Under the pieces are notes generated by a model. That model searched no databases. It had not been told where the DNA came from and saw only the letters and a list, made by a program, of their open reading frames with translations. From Seminavis robusta (lineage: Eukaryota > Bacillariophyta > Bacillariophyceae > Naviculales > Naviculaceae), in assembly GCA_903772945.1 (NCBI GenBank), contig CAICTM010001143.1, forward strand, positions 1 to 36,098: a stretch of 36,098 nt of DNA, in the 5' to 3' direction. Below are positions 1 through 10,563 of this stretch, in pieces. The position numbers and the translations under genes were made by a program. Each line of letters starts with the position of its first letter. Position 1 is the first letter of the stretch.

Positions 1-1745
1 TGGACAGAGTAGGTGATTTAGACAGCAGTTGGGCACTTGTGGGTGGCGCCGTTGGTGATTTTGTGGGACCAGCAGTTGGACCGCTTGTGGGCGGTGCAGT
101 GGGTGATTTAGTGGGACCAGCAGTTGGACCGCTTGTGGGTGGGGCTGTGGGAGATCGAGTGGGACCAGCAGTAGGTGATTAGTGGGACCAGCAGTTGGAC
201 GCTTGTGGGTGGGGCTGTGGGAGATCGAGTGGGACCAGCAGTAGGTGATTTAGTGGGACCAGCAGTTGGACCGCTTGTGGGTGGGGCTGTGGGAGATGAG
301 TGGGACCAGCAGTAGGTGATTTAGTGGACCAGTTGGGACCGCTTGTGGGTGGCGCTGTGGGAGATCGAGTGGGACAGCAGTTGGTCCGTTTGTGGGTGGC
401 GCTGTGGGAGATCGAGTGGGGCCAGCAGTAGGTGATTTAGTGGGACCAGCAGTTGGTCCGCTTTGGTCGCGTGCAGTGGGTGATTTAGTGGGACCAGCAT
501 TGGACCGCTTGTGGGTGGGACTGTGGAGATCGAGTGGGACCAGCAGTAGGTGATTTAGTGGGACAGCAGTTGGACCGCTTGTGGGAGGGGCTGTGGAGAT
601 CGAGTGGGACCAGCAGTAGGATTTAGTGGGACCAGCATTGGTCCCTTGTGGGTGGCGCCGTTGGTGATTTTGTGGGACCAGCAGTTGGACGCTGTGGGCG
701 GTGCAGTGGGTGATTTTGTGGGACCAGCAGTTGGACCGCTTGTGGGAGGGGCTGGTGGAGATCGAGTGGGACAGCAGTAGGTGATTAGTGGGACCAGCAG
801 TTGGACTTGGGGTGGCGCCGTTGGTGATTTTGTGGGACCGCAGTTGGACCGCTTGTGGGCGGTGCAGTGGGTGATTTAGTGGGACCAGCAGTTGGACCGC
901 TTGTGGGTGGGGCTGTGGGAGATCGAGTGGGACCAGCAGTAGGTGATTTAGTGGGACCAGCAGTTGGTCGCTTGTGGGTGGCGCCGTTGGGATTTTGTGG
1001 GACCAGCAGTTGGACCGCTTGTGGGCGGTGCAGTGGGTGATTTAGTGGGACCAGCAGTTGGACCGCTTGTGGGCGGTGCAGTGGGTGATTTAGTGGGCCA
1101 GCAGTTGGACCGCTTGTGGGTGGGACTGTGGAGATCGAGTGGGACCAGCAGTAGGTGATTTAGTGGGACCAGCAGTTGGTCCGCTTGTGGGCGGTGCAGT
1201 GGGTGATTTATGGGACCAGCAGTAGGTGATTAGTGGGACCAGCAGTTGGCCGCTTGTGGGTGGCGCTGTGGGAGATCGAGTGGGACCAGCAGTTGGTCCG
1301 TTTGTGGGTGGCGCTGTGGGAGATGAGTGGGACCAGCAGTAGGTGATTTAGTGGGACCAGCAGTTGGACGCTTGTGGGTGGCGCTGTGGGAGATCGAGTG
1401 GGACCAGCAGTGGTCCGTTGTGGGTGGCGCTGTGGGAGATCGAGTGGGACCAGCAGTAGGTGATTTAGTGGGACCAGCAGTTGGTCCGCTTGTGGGTGGG
1501 GCGTGGTGAGATCGAGTGGGACCAGCAGTAGGTGATTTAGTGGGACCAGCAGTTGGACGCTTGTGGGGGGGCTGTGGGAGATCGAGTGGGACCAGCAGTA
1601 GGGATTTAGTGGGACCAGCAGTTGGACCGCTTGTGGGTGGGGCTGTGGGAGATCGAGTGGGACCGCAGTAGGCCGGTTGTTGGTGATTTTGTGGGACAGC
1701 AGTTGGTCGCTTGTGGGTGGCGTGTGGGAGATCGAGTGGGACCAT
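1..1745 (-). repeat. Tandem array encoding (PTxx)n on the minus strand, 72-bp higher-order unit
   Basis: The array is built from a 12-nt submotif that reads P-T-x-x on the minus strand. Six submotifs make a recurrent 72-nt unit coding PTAG PTKS PTAG PTRS PTAP PTSG. On the plus strand the same DNA reads as V-G-x-x-V-G, which I take as a shadow. Copies differ by many one- or two-base deletions (for example gtgggacagc against gtgggaccagc), so no frame stays open through the array, unlike the clean reading frames elsewhere. That pattern fits uncorrected long-read errors in a repeat. The array's coding sense is opposite to the Cys-rich gene to its right and matches the array at the other end of the window. 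Confidence 0.9.
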
Positions 1746-1754
1746 GGTCCCACT
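1735..1754. repeat. 20-bp perfect palindrome where the PT array flips orientation
   Basis: The sequence around GGGACCATGGTCCC is a perfect 20-bp palindrome. To its left every PTxx unit is coded on the minus strand; immediately to its right the same unit is coded on the plus strand and runs into the Cys-rich domain. There is no spacer, so two head-to-head genes could not share a promoter here. A foldback or chimeric-read artefact, or a real inversion inside the array, would both produce this. Confidence 0.85.
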
Positions 1755-2516
1755 AAATCACCAACAGCACCACCCACAGGCGGACCAACTGCTGGTCCCA
1801 CTAAATCACCAATGGTGCCACCCACAGCAATGCCATCCATCGGATCTTCATTGACATGTGATGATTCCTACATCTGTGCCACAAAGTCAAACACCAACTA
1901 CTATGTAGCCTGTAGCCGAGATTCGGCTTCTGATGCTGGCACATACTCATGCATCAAGGCTACTGAATTTGGCCAGTACTCTACCTGTGGCCCCTGCAAT
2001 GAAGGTGATTTTGATGCTTCAACTTGCCCTTCAGAGGATCATGACTGTGCGGGAAACAGTGGAACGAAAATGTACTACTGCTTAAAGGAGACTGCTGATG
2101 ATGCAGGAAGCTATCGTTGCCAAAAGTACTCAGATATCACGGCCTTTTCTGCTTGTGGGGAATGCTCTTCTCGGCGTGAACTACAGTGGTACGACACCGC
2201 TAAAGACAAAAATGAAGAACCCAAAATTGAAGAGCCAGTGTGCACTGCTGACTCTTGCCCTGAGCCACAAACTGAAAATGAAGAATATCTTGAGCCATAT
2301 TGTCTATCTGATGATTTTCCATGTGGTACTCATGGCAAAAACAAGGTCCCCATGGTTTCCGTTTGTCACTACTCTTATTTCTGGGGATTTCATACGCTGT
2401 GCATAACAGAAGAGGCATCCGATATGCTTTTATACTATGAACATGATTATTGTGGACCTTGTCTTGGTGGGTTGGATGTTTTGGGGCGAAAGTTTCTTGA
2501 ATTGTGGAGGAACTGA
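1746..2516 (+). CDS. PT-repeat Cys-rich module protein, copy A (5' partial)
   Basis: The open frame starts with in-frame PTKS/PTAP/PTGG/PTAG repeats straight after the palindrome, then a roughly 230-residue Cys-rich region ending at a stop at 2516. The Cys-rich part holds three copies of one module: D-x2-C-[AG], then a Cys preceded by V/Y residues, then [GA]-x-[YH]-x-C, then a closing C-G-x-C (YSTCGPC, FSACGEC, HDYCGPC). I do not recognise the module as a named family. PT-rich tracts joined to Cys-rich domains are typical of secreted, mucin-like, probably O-glycosylated diatom surface or adhesive proteins; that role is inference. No start codon or signal peptide is visible because the 5' end is lost in the inverted array. 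It is a close paralogue of the gene ending at 33680; it lacks that copy's GTGAGT donor and stops after the third module. Confidence 0.75.
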   Translation, partial: GPTKSPTAPPTGGPTAGPTKSPMVPPTAMPSIGSSLTCDDSYICATKSNTNYYVACSRDSASDAGTYSCIKATEFGQYSTCGPCNEGDFDASTCPSEDHDCAGNSGTKMYYCLKETADDAGSYRCQKYSDITAFSACGECSSRRELQWYDTAKDKNEEPKIEEPVCTADSCPEPQTENEEYLEPYCLSDDFPCGTHGKNKVPMVSVCHYSYFWGFHTLCITEEASDMLLYYEHDYCGPCLGGLDVLGRKFLELWRN

Positions 2517-2583
2517 TGATTCATCATCCATCTTGAAAATAGTGGGTTGCTTCGGCTCTTATCTAATTCGACTGGATAACACT

Positions 2584-2892
2584 TTATTGGAGGTTACCAT
2601 GGTCCAGGCTGACTGCCCAAGTGATCCAAAGCCAAACCACAGGATGGATCTGTGGAACCGCTGGGGCAGGAGTTGAGGGACCTGTGGGGCTCTCTGATGG
2701 CGTGTCCGCCGGGGCAGAAGTTGAGGGACCACTAGGAGAAAGGCTGGGATTCTGGCTTGCTGTCAAGCTGGGACTCTTGATGGGATTCTCGATGGCTGTG
2801 AACTCAAGCTTGGATTCATGCTCTGAGTTATGCTGGGCATACGATGTTTGGACCAGAACTGGAATGGTGGAATATCCATCCCACTGAGTCAT
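2584..2892 (-). CDS. Small Ser/Pro-rich open frame, possible exon or gene remnant
   Basis: A 102-codon minus-strand ATG frame lies in the gap after Cys-rich copy A. Its middle reads as a Ser/Pro/Thr/Ala-rich linker (SPSGPSTSAPADTPSESPTG) of the kind used as a stalk in diatom secreted proteins. No signal peptide or folded domain is visible, and the last 20 residues look unstructured. It could be an exon of a spliced gene, a decayed copy of a surface-protein linker, or chance. The remaining DNA from 2517 to 3199 shows nothing else I can support. Confidence 0.2.
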   Translation of the reverse strand: MTQWDGYSTIPVLVQTSYAQHNSEHESKLEFTAIENPIKSPSLTASQNPSLSPSGPSTSAPADTPSESPTGPSTPAPAVPQIHPVVWLWITWAVSLDHGNLQ

Positions 2893-3199
2893 CGGCTTGA
2901 GCTAGATCCCCAAAGCACTTAACAGATCCGGGAGTGGCCAACATGCCCAACAGAAATTGGTACCGCAACTCATGTAGACAATGATTGAATCATTCGTTTC
3001 GCTGGCCCTGGAAGCTCCTGTCGACCTACACAGAGCGCAGCTTCAAGCATGCGGAGTGCTACTTTGTTGATGATTGGCAATATATAAACTTCCTACTTAT
3101 CATGTAATACGCACGCAGCTAATAAAATGAAAAATCGAATTTCCCACACACATCAAGCTGTCCCCCACCTCTGCTGTGCTGTGATGCGATACTGTGAAG

Positions 3200-6100
3200 C
3201 TAGCACTCCACCTGAGTCGCAGGTTCTTGCTGGCCCAAGTTGGGAGTCGAAGGTGAGGGCTCGGCAACACCAAACGAAGGTCGAGGCAACAAAGCGAGGC
3301 CTTTCGTAAAAAGGACTGGTGCTTGTTCCGAAATGGAGGGTGTGGAGGACGAAACACTAGATCCCGATCTTCTAGTAGGAGGAGACGGAGGCACGGGAGG
3401 CATGAAGACGTTTTGCTCTGCAACAGGAGGCATTGCACGAGCATTCGACCTGGACTTCGAGATGGAACTTGGAGGGCTTTCAGGGGGCTTAATGACGCTG
3501 CCATCAGGACCCTTGATGCCGAACTTCGTGCGACAGGCTTGTACCATTTCTGCGACGACTTCTTCACCGCGGGCTTCCCATTCCTCGCGGTTCTTGATGG
3601 CATAGTTCAGGTATTCATCCGATGAGACACCAAAAACACCACACTCTTTGAGTTTTTTCGTCAGTGGAATGATGTAGAAATCAAAGAATCCAAACTCGCC
3701 CTTGTACCAAAACTCTTTAGGGTCCTTCTCCATTCGTCCATTCAGATAGGCCACGTAAAGTTCTTCAAACAAGTTTTGATTCCACTTCCTATACACATGC
3801 CAGTGTTGCATGGTGTGGCTATGGTAGAAACACAAAGTGGAACAGACGCATGAGCTTGGTGCAGTTGAAAGCTGCAGCATCCATACAATCCAGAGCATTC
3901 GTACCTGATGTCGCTGGCTTGAATAATGTGTTCAATCTGCAGACAGCAAACAAACAAGCGTCTTTGAGCATCACAGAGTGCACGACTGGAGTTGGCGAGG
4001 AAAACGCTATCATTCACGTACCACAATGGTGGCTTTTCTGTTGATCTCATCCGTCTTGCTCTCATCCTCAAAACTGGCACTGTCGCCTTTCTTGAAGGCC
4101 TTGTCCCATCTATCATTGCGCAGAGCCTTCATTTCCTTATCTACAATATCGGTTGACATTACCGACTGCCGGAGAAACGAAACAAACAGAGAGTGAGACA
4201 CGAGAGGATCGCAAAGTGGGGTTGCGACTTGAAGCCGTGCAAACGATGGTCCACTTTCTTACATTCACGACAAGTTGACGGAAACGGATAAGATCAGCTT
4301 GTGTCTGGAAAAGATAGGCTCGAAGGTCATCGTACTGGGGGTGCATGAGCAATTCCCAGCTCAAGTCAAGGGAATTCTAAACGGATATAAACAGATTAGT
4401 GTCAGTGGTCAGAATGGTACATCCGTAGGCATTCGCACAACCTGTCTTTCGACGATGCTTACCTGCTCTGCAACCGACCTCTGGTTGTACTTCTCGGCAA
4501 TTGGTACGCCCTCCTTGACTAGCTGGGCGTTGCTTACTCCCACATGATCTGTTTTCAGAGCCAACAAGCAGTCCGTTGCGTTAGAATGGATGACGTGGGA
4601 ATATGCCATTGCCGATGCTCACACGAACGAAACGTACCAACGTCATGAATCAAGGCGCTGAAGGCGCACGCAAATTGGGTAAGAGGATCCGAAGTTATGC
4701 CTGTTTTTGGATAGAACGGAATTTTTGTGTTAGCGACAGCAAGAGCGTGGTATTGCCCATCTTCCCAAAGTCGTCTATTGTGTAGCTCCTCACCGTAAGT
4801 ATGGCTGCAAATGGGATCACAAATGGCGGTCAGTGTCTTTTTGTCCGAAATAAAGGACGAACGACAGTATCATCACTTACTCATGAAGGGTCGCGTGGAG
4901 CGAGGGGTTCCCTTCTGCCATCGGGTCTCCGTTCTCGAGCAGGTGAGACGGGGCGACAATCCTTTCACAAAAAGAGGAAACGGTGTCAGAAGTGATCAGG
5001 AACGGCGATGTAGCCACCGACAAACCGATCCTACCTTGACATTAACTTGATTACACTCATGACAACATCTGTGAATGGGAAGAGTACAGCACTGAGTTAG
5101 GACAGGCTGAGTTACGAGCGACAATAACCCAGACTTGAACGACTCGTCACTCACGTGAGGCATGATCAAAGTCTGAAAAGAGGCAAGCAAGGGAAATCAG
5201 AGGAAAAGTGGTTATCAGAATGGACCTTCTAAACAAAGCACGTGCCAGCCCGAATTCAATACACTCACTGTGAAATGGATTGTCATTGTACATGCTGGCA
5301 ATAGTGCTGACGAGATGGTGGAGTTGTTCTACGACCTCCTCAGGTAGCTTGATTTGGTCAGGATCCACTTGCTTTGTAGATGCCTTGCCATCGAAGTCCG
5401 GCAAGCGGATTATCTCCTGTACCTCTTCCAGTGGCATGGTTTCTCCAAAGGTTGCCATAGGCGTAAAGGCTCGAGTTGAGACACTCCCACCCCTGCCCCG
5501 AAGAGCCCCGTGCGAACTTTGCGCCGCGAGAGGACTCTGTGCCTTAATAGAAGCATGGCGGACCCCGATCTGCTTGAGTAGCCTGGCCATCATCTCCACG
5601 TTCCAGTTGATGAGGCGCAGTGTACGGCTATCAAGTCCTGGGAATGCTTTGCCAGGCTTAGTATTAGCCCAACCGGCAGTGGCAGTCACACATTCGGACG
5701 ATAGCTGACTGGGGGTAGACATTACACTGTTAGCACGCTCTCCCTCTACCGCAAGCCAGTAACCTTCGAGATAGCCCTTTCCTTTCAAGAAAGGCATTGG
5801 TTCCGTTCGCTTGTGTACCCAGGACCCTCTCCCATGATCGATTAGCAACTGTGCCGTTTCTTTTGAGCACTGGATCTTGTTGGGCTGACTTGAACTCTCC
5901 AATCTAGCACAAGTATTCATAGTATCCCCAAAGAGCTGGGAAGACATGAAGGGAAGAATGGATGAGATGCCAATGAAGCAGAATGTTCGAACTTGTTTGT
6001 GTCCTGCAAGCCCGCTGATCTTACCTGGAAACGGGCTCGCTCGCCTCGAAGAACCCCAGCCTTAGAGTGACAGTCAGCGTTTGAGGAAGGGAAAAAGTGA

Positions 6101-8336
6101 GCTCCCAAACGTCTCCAAACAAAACCCTTTCGATCAATACTTCCTTCATTCTCCTTACCGTGACGGGGCCTGAGTGCATTCCTGAAGGCGAAGAACAAGA
6201 AAGAGAAACAAAGTTAGCAAAACTTGGCAACTGGCTTCCATGGCAAGCCTTTGGATCCAAGTAGTCTACTACGTTACGTACCAATACGAAGGGCCAGTTC
6301 GCCTGTATCGGGACCAAGCGTAACCTCAAGCTTCTTGACCAACACAGCCATCTTGGCGATGATATCTCTGCCGAATCTCGCCATGGCTACAGCATGATCG
6401 CGTCGAGGGTCTGGAAGTCCACTCACAGCAACCTGTAAAGTGGGCATTCGAGTTTCAGCATGAGATTAGTTCCTCACAAAGACACTAGCACAACTAACTG
6501 CACAACAACTAACTGAGGAACTTACGTAGCAATCACCCACAGTTTCCACTTTGAAAACACGCCGGCGCTTGGCAATGCGATCAAAGCTCTGATACAAAGT
6601 CTCGAGGAGGACAAATACTTGTGACGGTTCGCGCACGGAACTCCAAGCCGTAAAGCCAGAAATATCGGCAAACAGTACCGTTGTGTCCAAAAAGAGATCG
6701 GCCAAAGGAGCTGCAATCATTGGGACTCCGTCTTGATTCATCCTTTGACTGGCACCTTCGTTCAAGAAGGTTTTGAGGCTGTTTCGCCTCTTGCCAGGAC
6801 CTTCTTGTTGTTCTTGTTGGTGCATGATAAGTCTGTCTCGCAGATGGTCCGGGACGATGGATGTGACAATGGCATTGGATTTGGCAGCGTCCGAAATGAT
6901 CTTTTCATTCCTCTTGAGAACCATGCGGTCGTACATGAGAAAGACCAAGAGTACCAAGATGAATGTCCCCGCCACAACGCCGGCAAAGACGGCAGGAGTC
7001 GATGTCTTGTAGGCCGCTTCAAAGACGGGGGTAGGATAGATGGTCATGGTGTACATGCAGTGACCCGGAGTGGTGGGAAAGTCTGGGTTTGTGTAACTTG
7101 TGAGGTTGACAAAGACTGCCAGATCATCGTACTGACCCCCGTGAAGGTCCCCATCTCCTGCAAAGAAGGCTTCTTCCCCATCGATAGTGTATGAAACAGT
7201 CTGTCCACAGTTGTTGTTGACAACCGCCAACATCCCGCGTACATTGGAGGGCAATAGCTTTTGCATGGCAGCATCAAAGGACATGGCAGTGGAGATAATG
7301 GCGACCACTTCTGACTCGTAGTCCCCCACAAACTTGTGGACTGGCTGGTATCCAAAAAAGTGGGGATTATCGAGAATGTCCCTGGAGTGGAATCCGTTGT
7401 GCTCGTCTTTTGGGACACCGATGAATGGCTTGATAATACTAAAGGTCGTTTCGTACTTGAGAGGAATGACGGCCATCATGGGAGCGGCAATGGGTGGAGT
7501 GCTTCCCAGATTCCAGTTGATGGGCGGACTGAACCTTCTCGAGGGTGGAGACTGTATGCCTCGAACAATGTACATGTCCCTCTCGTCGTCGATTTGCCAG
7601 GTGCCGTTTCGCTTCTTGACAAAATCGTTTACGAACAAGCTGGTATTGGTATTGAGAAAGTCGAGGTGCCCATATCGGATGTAATGCGAGTCCTTGATGG
7701 CTTGCTCAAAGACGGATGACGTGTAGTTGCGGTAGCTTTCACGCTGATCCTTGTAGACCAGGCTGCTGAGTCCGACATACTCGGTACGAGAGATCTTCAA
7801 GTAGTCGTTGGCGTAGGTTTCCCACATGGGAGGCCAGTAGTTGGGCCACGCCGGGTCGCCGTTGCCATCGAGATTGGCCGAAAGCGACACTGTGTCCGAC
7901 AAGCTCCTTAGGGCCGCCTTGATGTACGTTTGTTGGTCCAGCGCCGCATCGGCTACGGTACGAGCAAACTGGGCGTACTGCGTATCAGTGCGTAAGTAGA
8001 GTAGAGAGAGATGTTAGACAACGGTGTCTCGAAGACAGGCCATGACAAGTGTTACGGTAGGTTACGTACGACGGTGCGAAAGTTTTCGTCTTCCTGGCGA
8101 ACCAGCAGGGTGTACGTAGTGGCCGTAACGGAGACGGCAGTCACCACGAGAGCGAGAAACACGAGGATCTTCCAAGTCGTGACCCTGGCCGTTTCCTTCT
8201 TCGACCCTTTGCGGATCTCCTTCACTTCATCCCGAGACGAAGATTCGTCACCACGGGTACTGCTGTTCTCCGTACTGTTCACCTTGTCATCATCGTCAAA
8301 GTAGTCGCTGTTCTCACTGCCTTCAAAGTCGCTCAT
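3200..8336 (-). CDS. Receptor-type guanylate cyclase / cyclic-nucleotide phosphodiesterase fusion, 16 exons
   Basis: Exons (minus strand): 8336-8070, 7977-6526, 6432-6282, 6181-6159, 6060-6025, 5935-5269, 5172-5155, 5068-5035, 4961-4881, 4804-4794, 4700-4638, 4548-4463, 4376-4263, 4165-4022, 3936-3905, 3818-3200. All introns are GT-AG and the 3798-nt sum is exactly in frame, giving 1265 residues. Order: acidic N-terminus; membrane segment about 55-79; extracellular domain about 80-415; second membrane segment about 416-438; class III cyclase about 515-690 with metal Asp in FADISGF (D527) and VETVGDCY (D571), E567 as guanylate-type residue, and N650/R654; then a PDEase domain with FHNFDHASH (H865, H869), IHDVDH (H932-D933) and QASDISH (D1058). 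The tail is Ser/Pro-rich. The protein would make and hydrolyse cGMP at a membrane in response to an external cue. Such GC/PDE fusions are known in diatoms and linked to pheromone response in Seminavis. Confidence 0.93.
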
Positions 8337-10036
8337 CCTTCTTCGTTTGTTTGCTTGTTTTTACTATTAATAGTACTTCCTGTACAACGATTGCTTGGAG
8401 AGGCACTTGCTTCGATCCAAGTCGAGTTGCTTAAAAATTGTGAGCTTTTCTCAGAATTCGTGGTGTTTGAAAAGTCCAAAGCAAGATCATCTGCCCAGCT
8501 AGCAAGCACGGGTACCGGTAGCAACCGTACTGGTAGTCCCTCAACACGTCTACCGTCGCTATTGGCTTCTAGCTAGACCCTCTATCACCGATACCGGTGC
8601 TCTAAAAAGCCCTTTCTCAGGCCACAGAAGATCGTCTTCGCAGTCATTTGGGCCATTTGAACATTCCAACAATAATGTGAGCATGCAGTCATTACAATCT
8701 TACATTAGAGTACGTACTCCCACGAAACAAAATGTCGAACAACACTAGAATTCTCAGTACTATAGCTGTACTGTACTGTACTGTAGTGTACTCTCGATAT
8801 TAATTGTACCGCACGTTTACACTAAGTCTTGTACTACTGAATTCTGAATTCCTCAGCGAATCGTATGAATTAGATTTAAACCCACAACTAGGATTCTTTC
8901 ACTTATATCTTTTTTTTTTTAAAAACATGACATTGTCAGTCTTTGGCTAGTGGCTGACTCTGGTTCTTAATTAAAGCGTTCTACCATAAACATTGTTGCT
9001 TGGACACTGCATCAATAGTGTCAAGTGCTCCAACAAAAAGATGGATTTAACAGCATGCTTTCTGTAAAGGAGGGGACAAGGGAAGTATCGAGATCAGAGC
9101 ATTAGATGCAGAATCGGATCTAGTAGATGCACTTTCTGTTGCTGTTGCCTTTTCATTGCGGTACATAAAAGGCTTTTGAAGCTGCGGTTAAACACGACCA
9201 CATCACTGCTTGGATGCAGGTAAGTTTAAAAGTAACATCATGATCGATAAAACCACAAACAAGTGATAAAATAAATGAGATAGAGATATCGGGGAAAGCG
9301 TGATGGGACATTGGGTGATGGGCGTGTGAAAACCAGGGGCATGCAGTGTAACCAGTAACCAGATACTATCTGGTACTCCTATCTGGTACGTGCTCGAGCA
9401 CTGCAGCGTAGACTACTAATAGAAGTTTTGTGTAAAGTGTAAAGTAAGTGTACTAGTAAAGAGTAAAGAGACATACTGTTCTCGCTGTTCGAACTGGTGC
9501 AGAGTGCAGAGGCAGTTCTGCCGTTCACCCTTATCTTGCATAACTCTTTTTGATGTTGAAGGCTTCTACCAGCTAGCTAGACTACAATGCATGATATGTG
9601 TCAGAATTTCATGTAAGTACACGTACTCTGAGAAGGACTCCAGCCAGTACCGGCATGTAAGAGGTGGCGCTCCATATCCTACATACCCGAGAGGGATTAA
9701 AGAGGCAACTTGGAACCGTTCGTGTATGCGAGAAGGATTGCCAGAACACTTACTTCTGTCGCGTCTTTCGTTTGCTTCATAGTCCTCGCTTGCACCATGA
9801 CTAACGACTCCTGAAACGTTGAAGCGAAGAAGACAACAACTTGAATGATGGTCAAAAAGTTCAAAAAGTTTGGAGCACAACTGCGCTTCCCTCGCCACGA
9901 GCACTACTTGTACAATTGTACTAGTCTACTACGAGTACCAGCTAGCTAGAGCACAGAAACAGTACCACTTGTACTGTATTCAGTACCATTACAACATCAT
10001 GAAGTAAGTAAGTGATGGAAAAAGTCAGAAGTCTCA
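8337..10036. other. Gene-free region upstream of the cyclase/PDE gene
   Basis: I see no credible coding region. The stretch next to 8336 must hold the cyclase/PDE promoter, but no TATA or other element can be assigned with confidence. There is a short TGTAC-type tandem near 8765-8795, a T10 tract near 8911, and frequent palindromic words (GTACTGTAC, AGCTAGCTAG near 9573 and 9940). Short open frames such as 9504-9782 have no recognisable features. Confidence 0.6.
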
Positions 10037-10044
10037 TTAAAGTT

Positions 10045-10555
10045 CAGGGTTGCTGGTTCAACTAAATTTGGATACGAACTCTGTTCATGACAAAAGTTCA
10101 GGTAACGTAATGCTCATGAACTGAACCAGTTCGTGAATACGCCAATTTTGAGCAGCCTCGTGAACCAATTCATGAACCCATTCGTGAACCAAAACCTAGG
10201 GTTGCTTATGGTTAGCAAATACAGGCTGTATGCTCGTATTCAAGAACAAAACGCCGATGCACTGGGTCACCAAACCTGGCACAAGTGTAGCTGGTGGATA
10301 GTTGGACTGAAGGTGGCTTTGCAAGTCAGGAAAATTTTGCTTACTAGACCTGTGTTGCCTCATTTATGGTGCAGAATTCTCATGAACCAATAATGTGGAA
10401 AAGTTCACCAACTCTTGTATTCTGATGAACTTTCAACCTAGTTCATGAGTGGCCCAAACCCCCCATGAACCACTTCATGAACGTGCGCTTCATGAACCGG
10501 TTCGTGAACCCTAATTGAACTATTTCATGAAATATTAATTGAACCAGCAACCCTG
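10045..10555. mobile_element. Non-autonomous hAT-type MITE, 511 bp
   Basis: The element starts CAGGGTTGCTGGTTCAA and ends with the exact reverse complement of those 17 bases. It is flanked on both sides by the same 8-bp sequence TTAAAGTT (10037-10044 and 10556-10563), a perfect target-site duplication. CAGGG-type ends with 8-bp duplications are the signature of the hAT superfamily. The interior carries many degenerate copies of TTCATGAACC / GGTTCGTGAAC, themselves near-palindromic, which look like subterminal transposase-binding repeats. No transposase is encoded; the 86-codon frame at 10133-10393 is made of these repeats. The intact ends and duplication suggest a fairly recent insertion. Confidence 0.88.
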
Positions 10556-10563
10556 TTAAAGTT

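Noticed and set aside
1..1745. CRISPR-like direct repeats
   Set aside because: The units are contiguous coding repeats with no unique spacers, in eukaryotic DNA.
855..1840. Plus-strand VGPAVGDLVGP frames in the left array as a gene
   Set aside because: They are the reverse-strand reading of PTxx repeats; the PT reading is the one joined to the Cys-rich domains. The frame is also broken repeatedly.
5147..5947. Separate 266-residue gene starting MSSQLFGDTMN
   Set aside because: It is the exon 5935-5269 of the cyclase/PDE gene plus flanking intron; splice signals and domain continuity on both sides show this.
10133..10393. 86-codon frame inside the MITE as a transposase
   Set aside because: It consists of the element's TTCATGAACC repeats and has none of the hAT transposase motifs.
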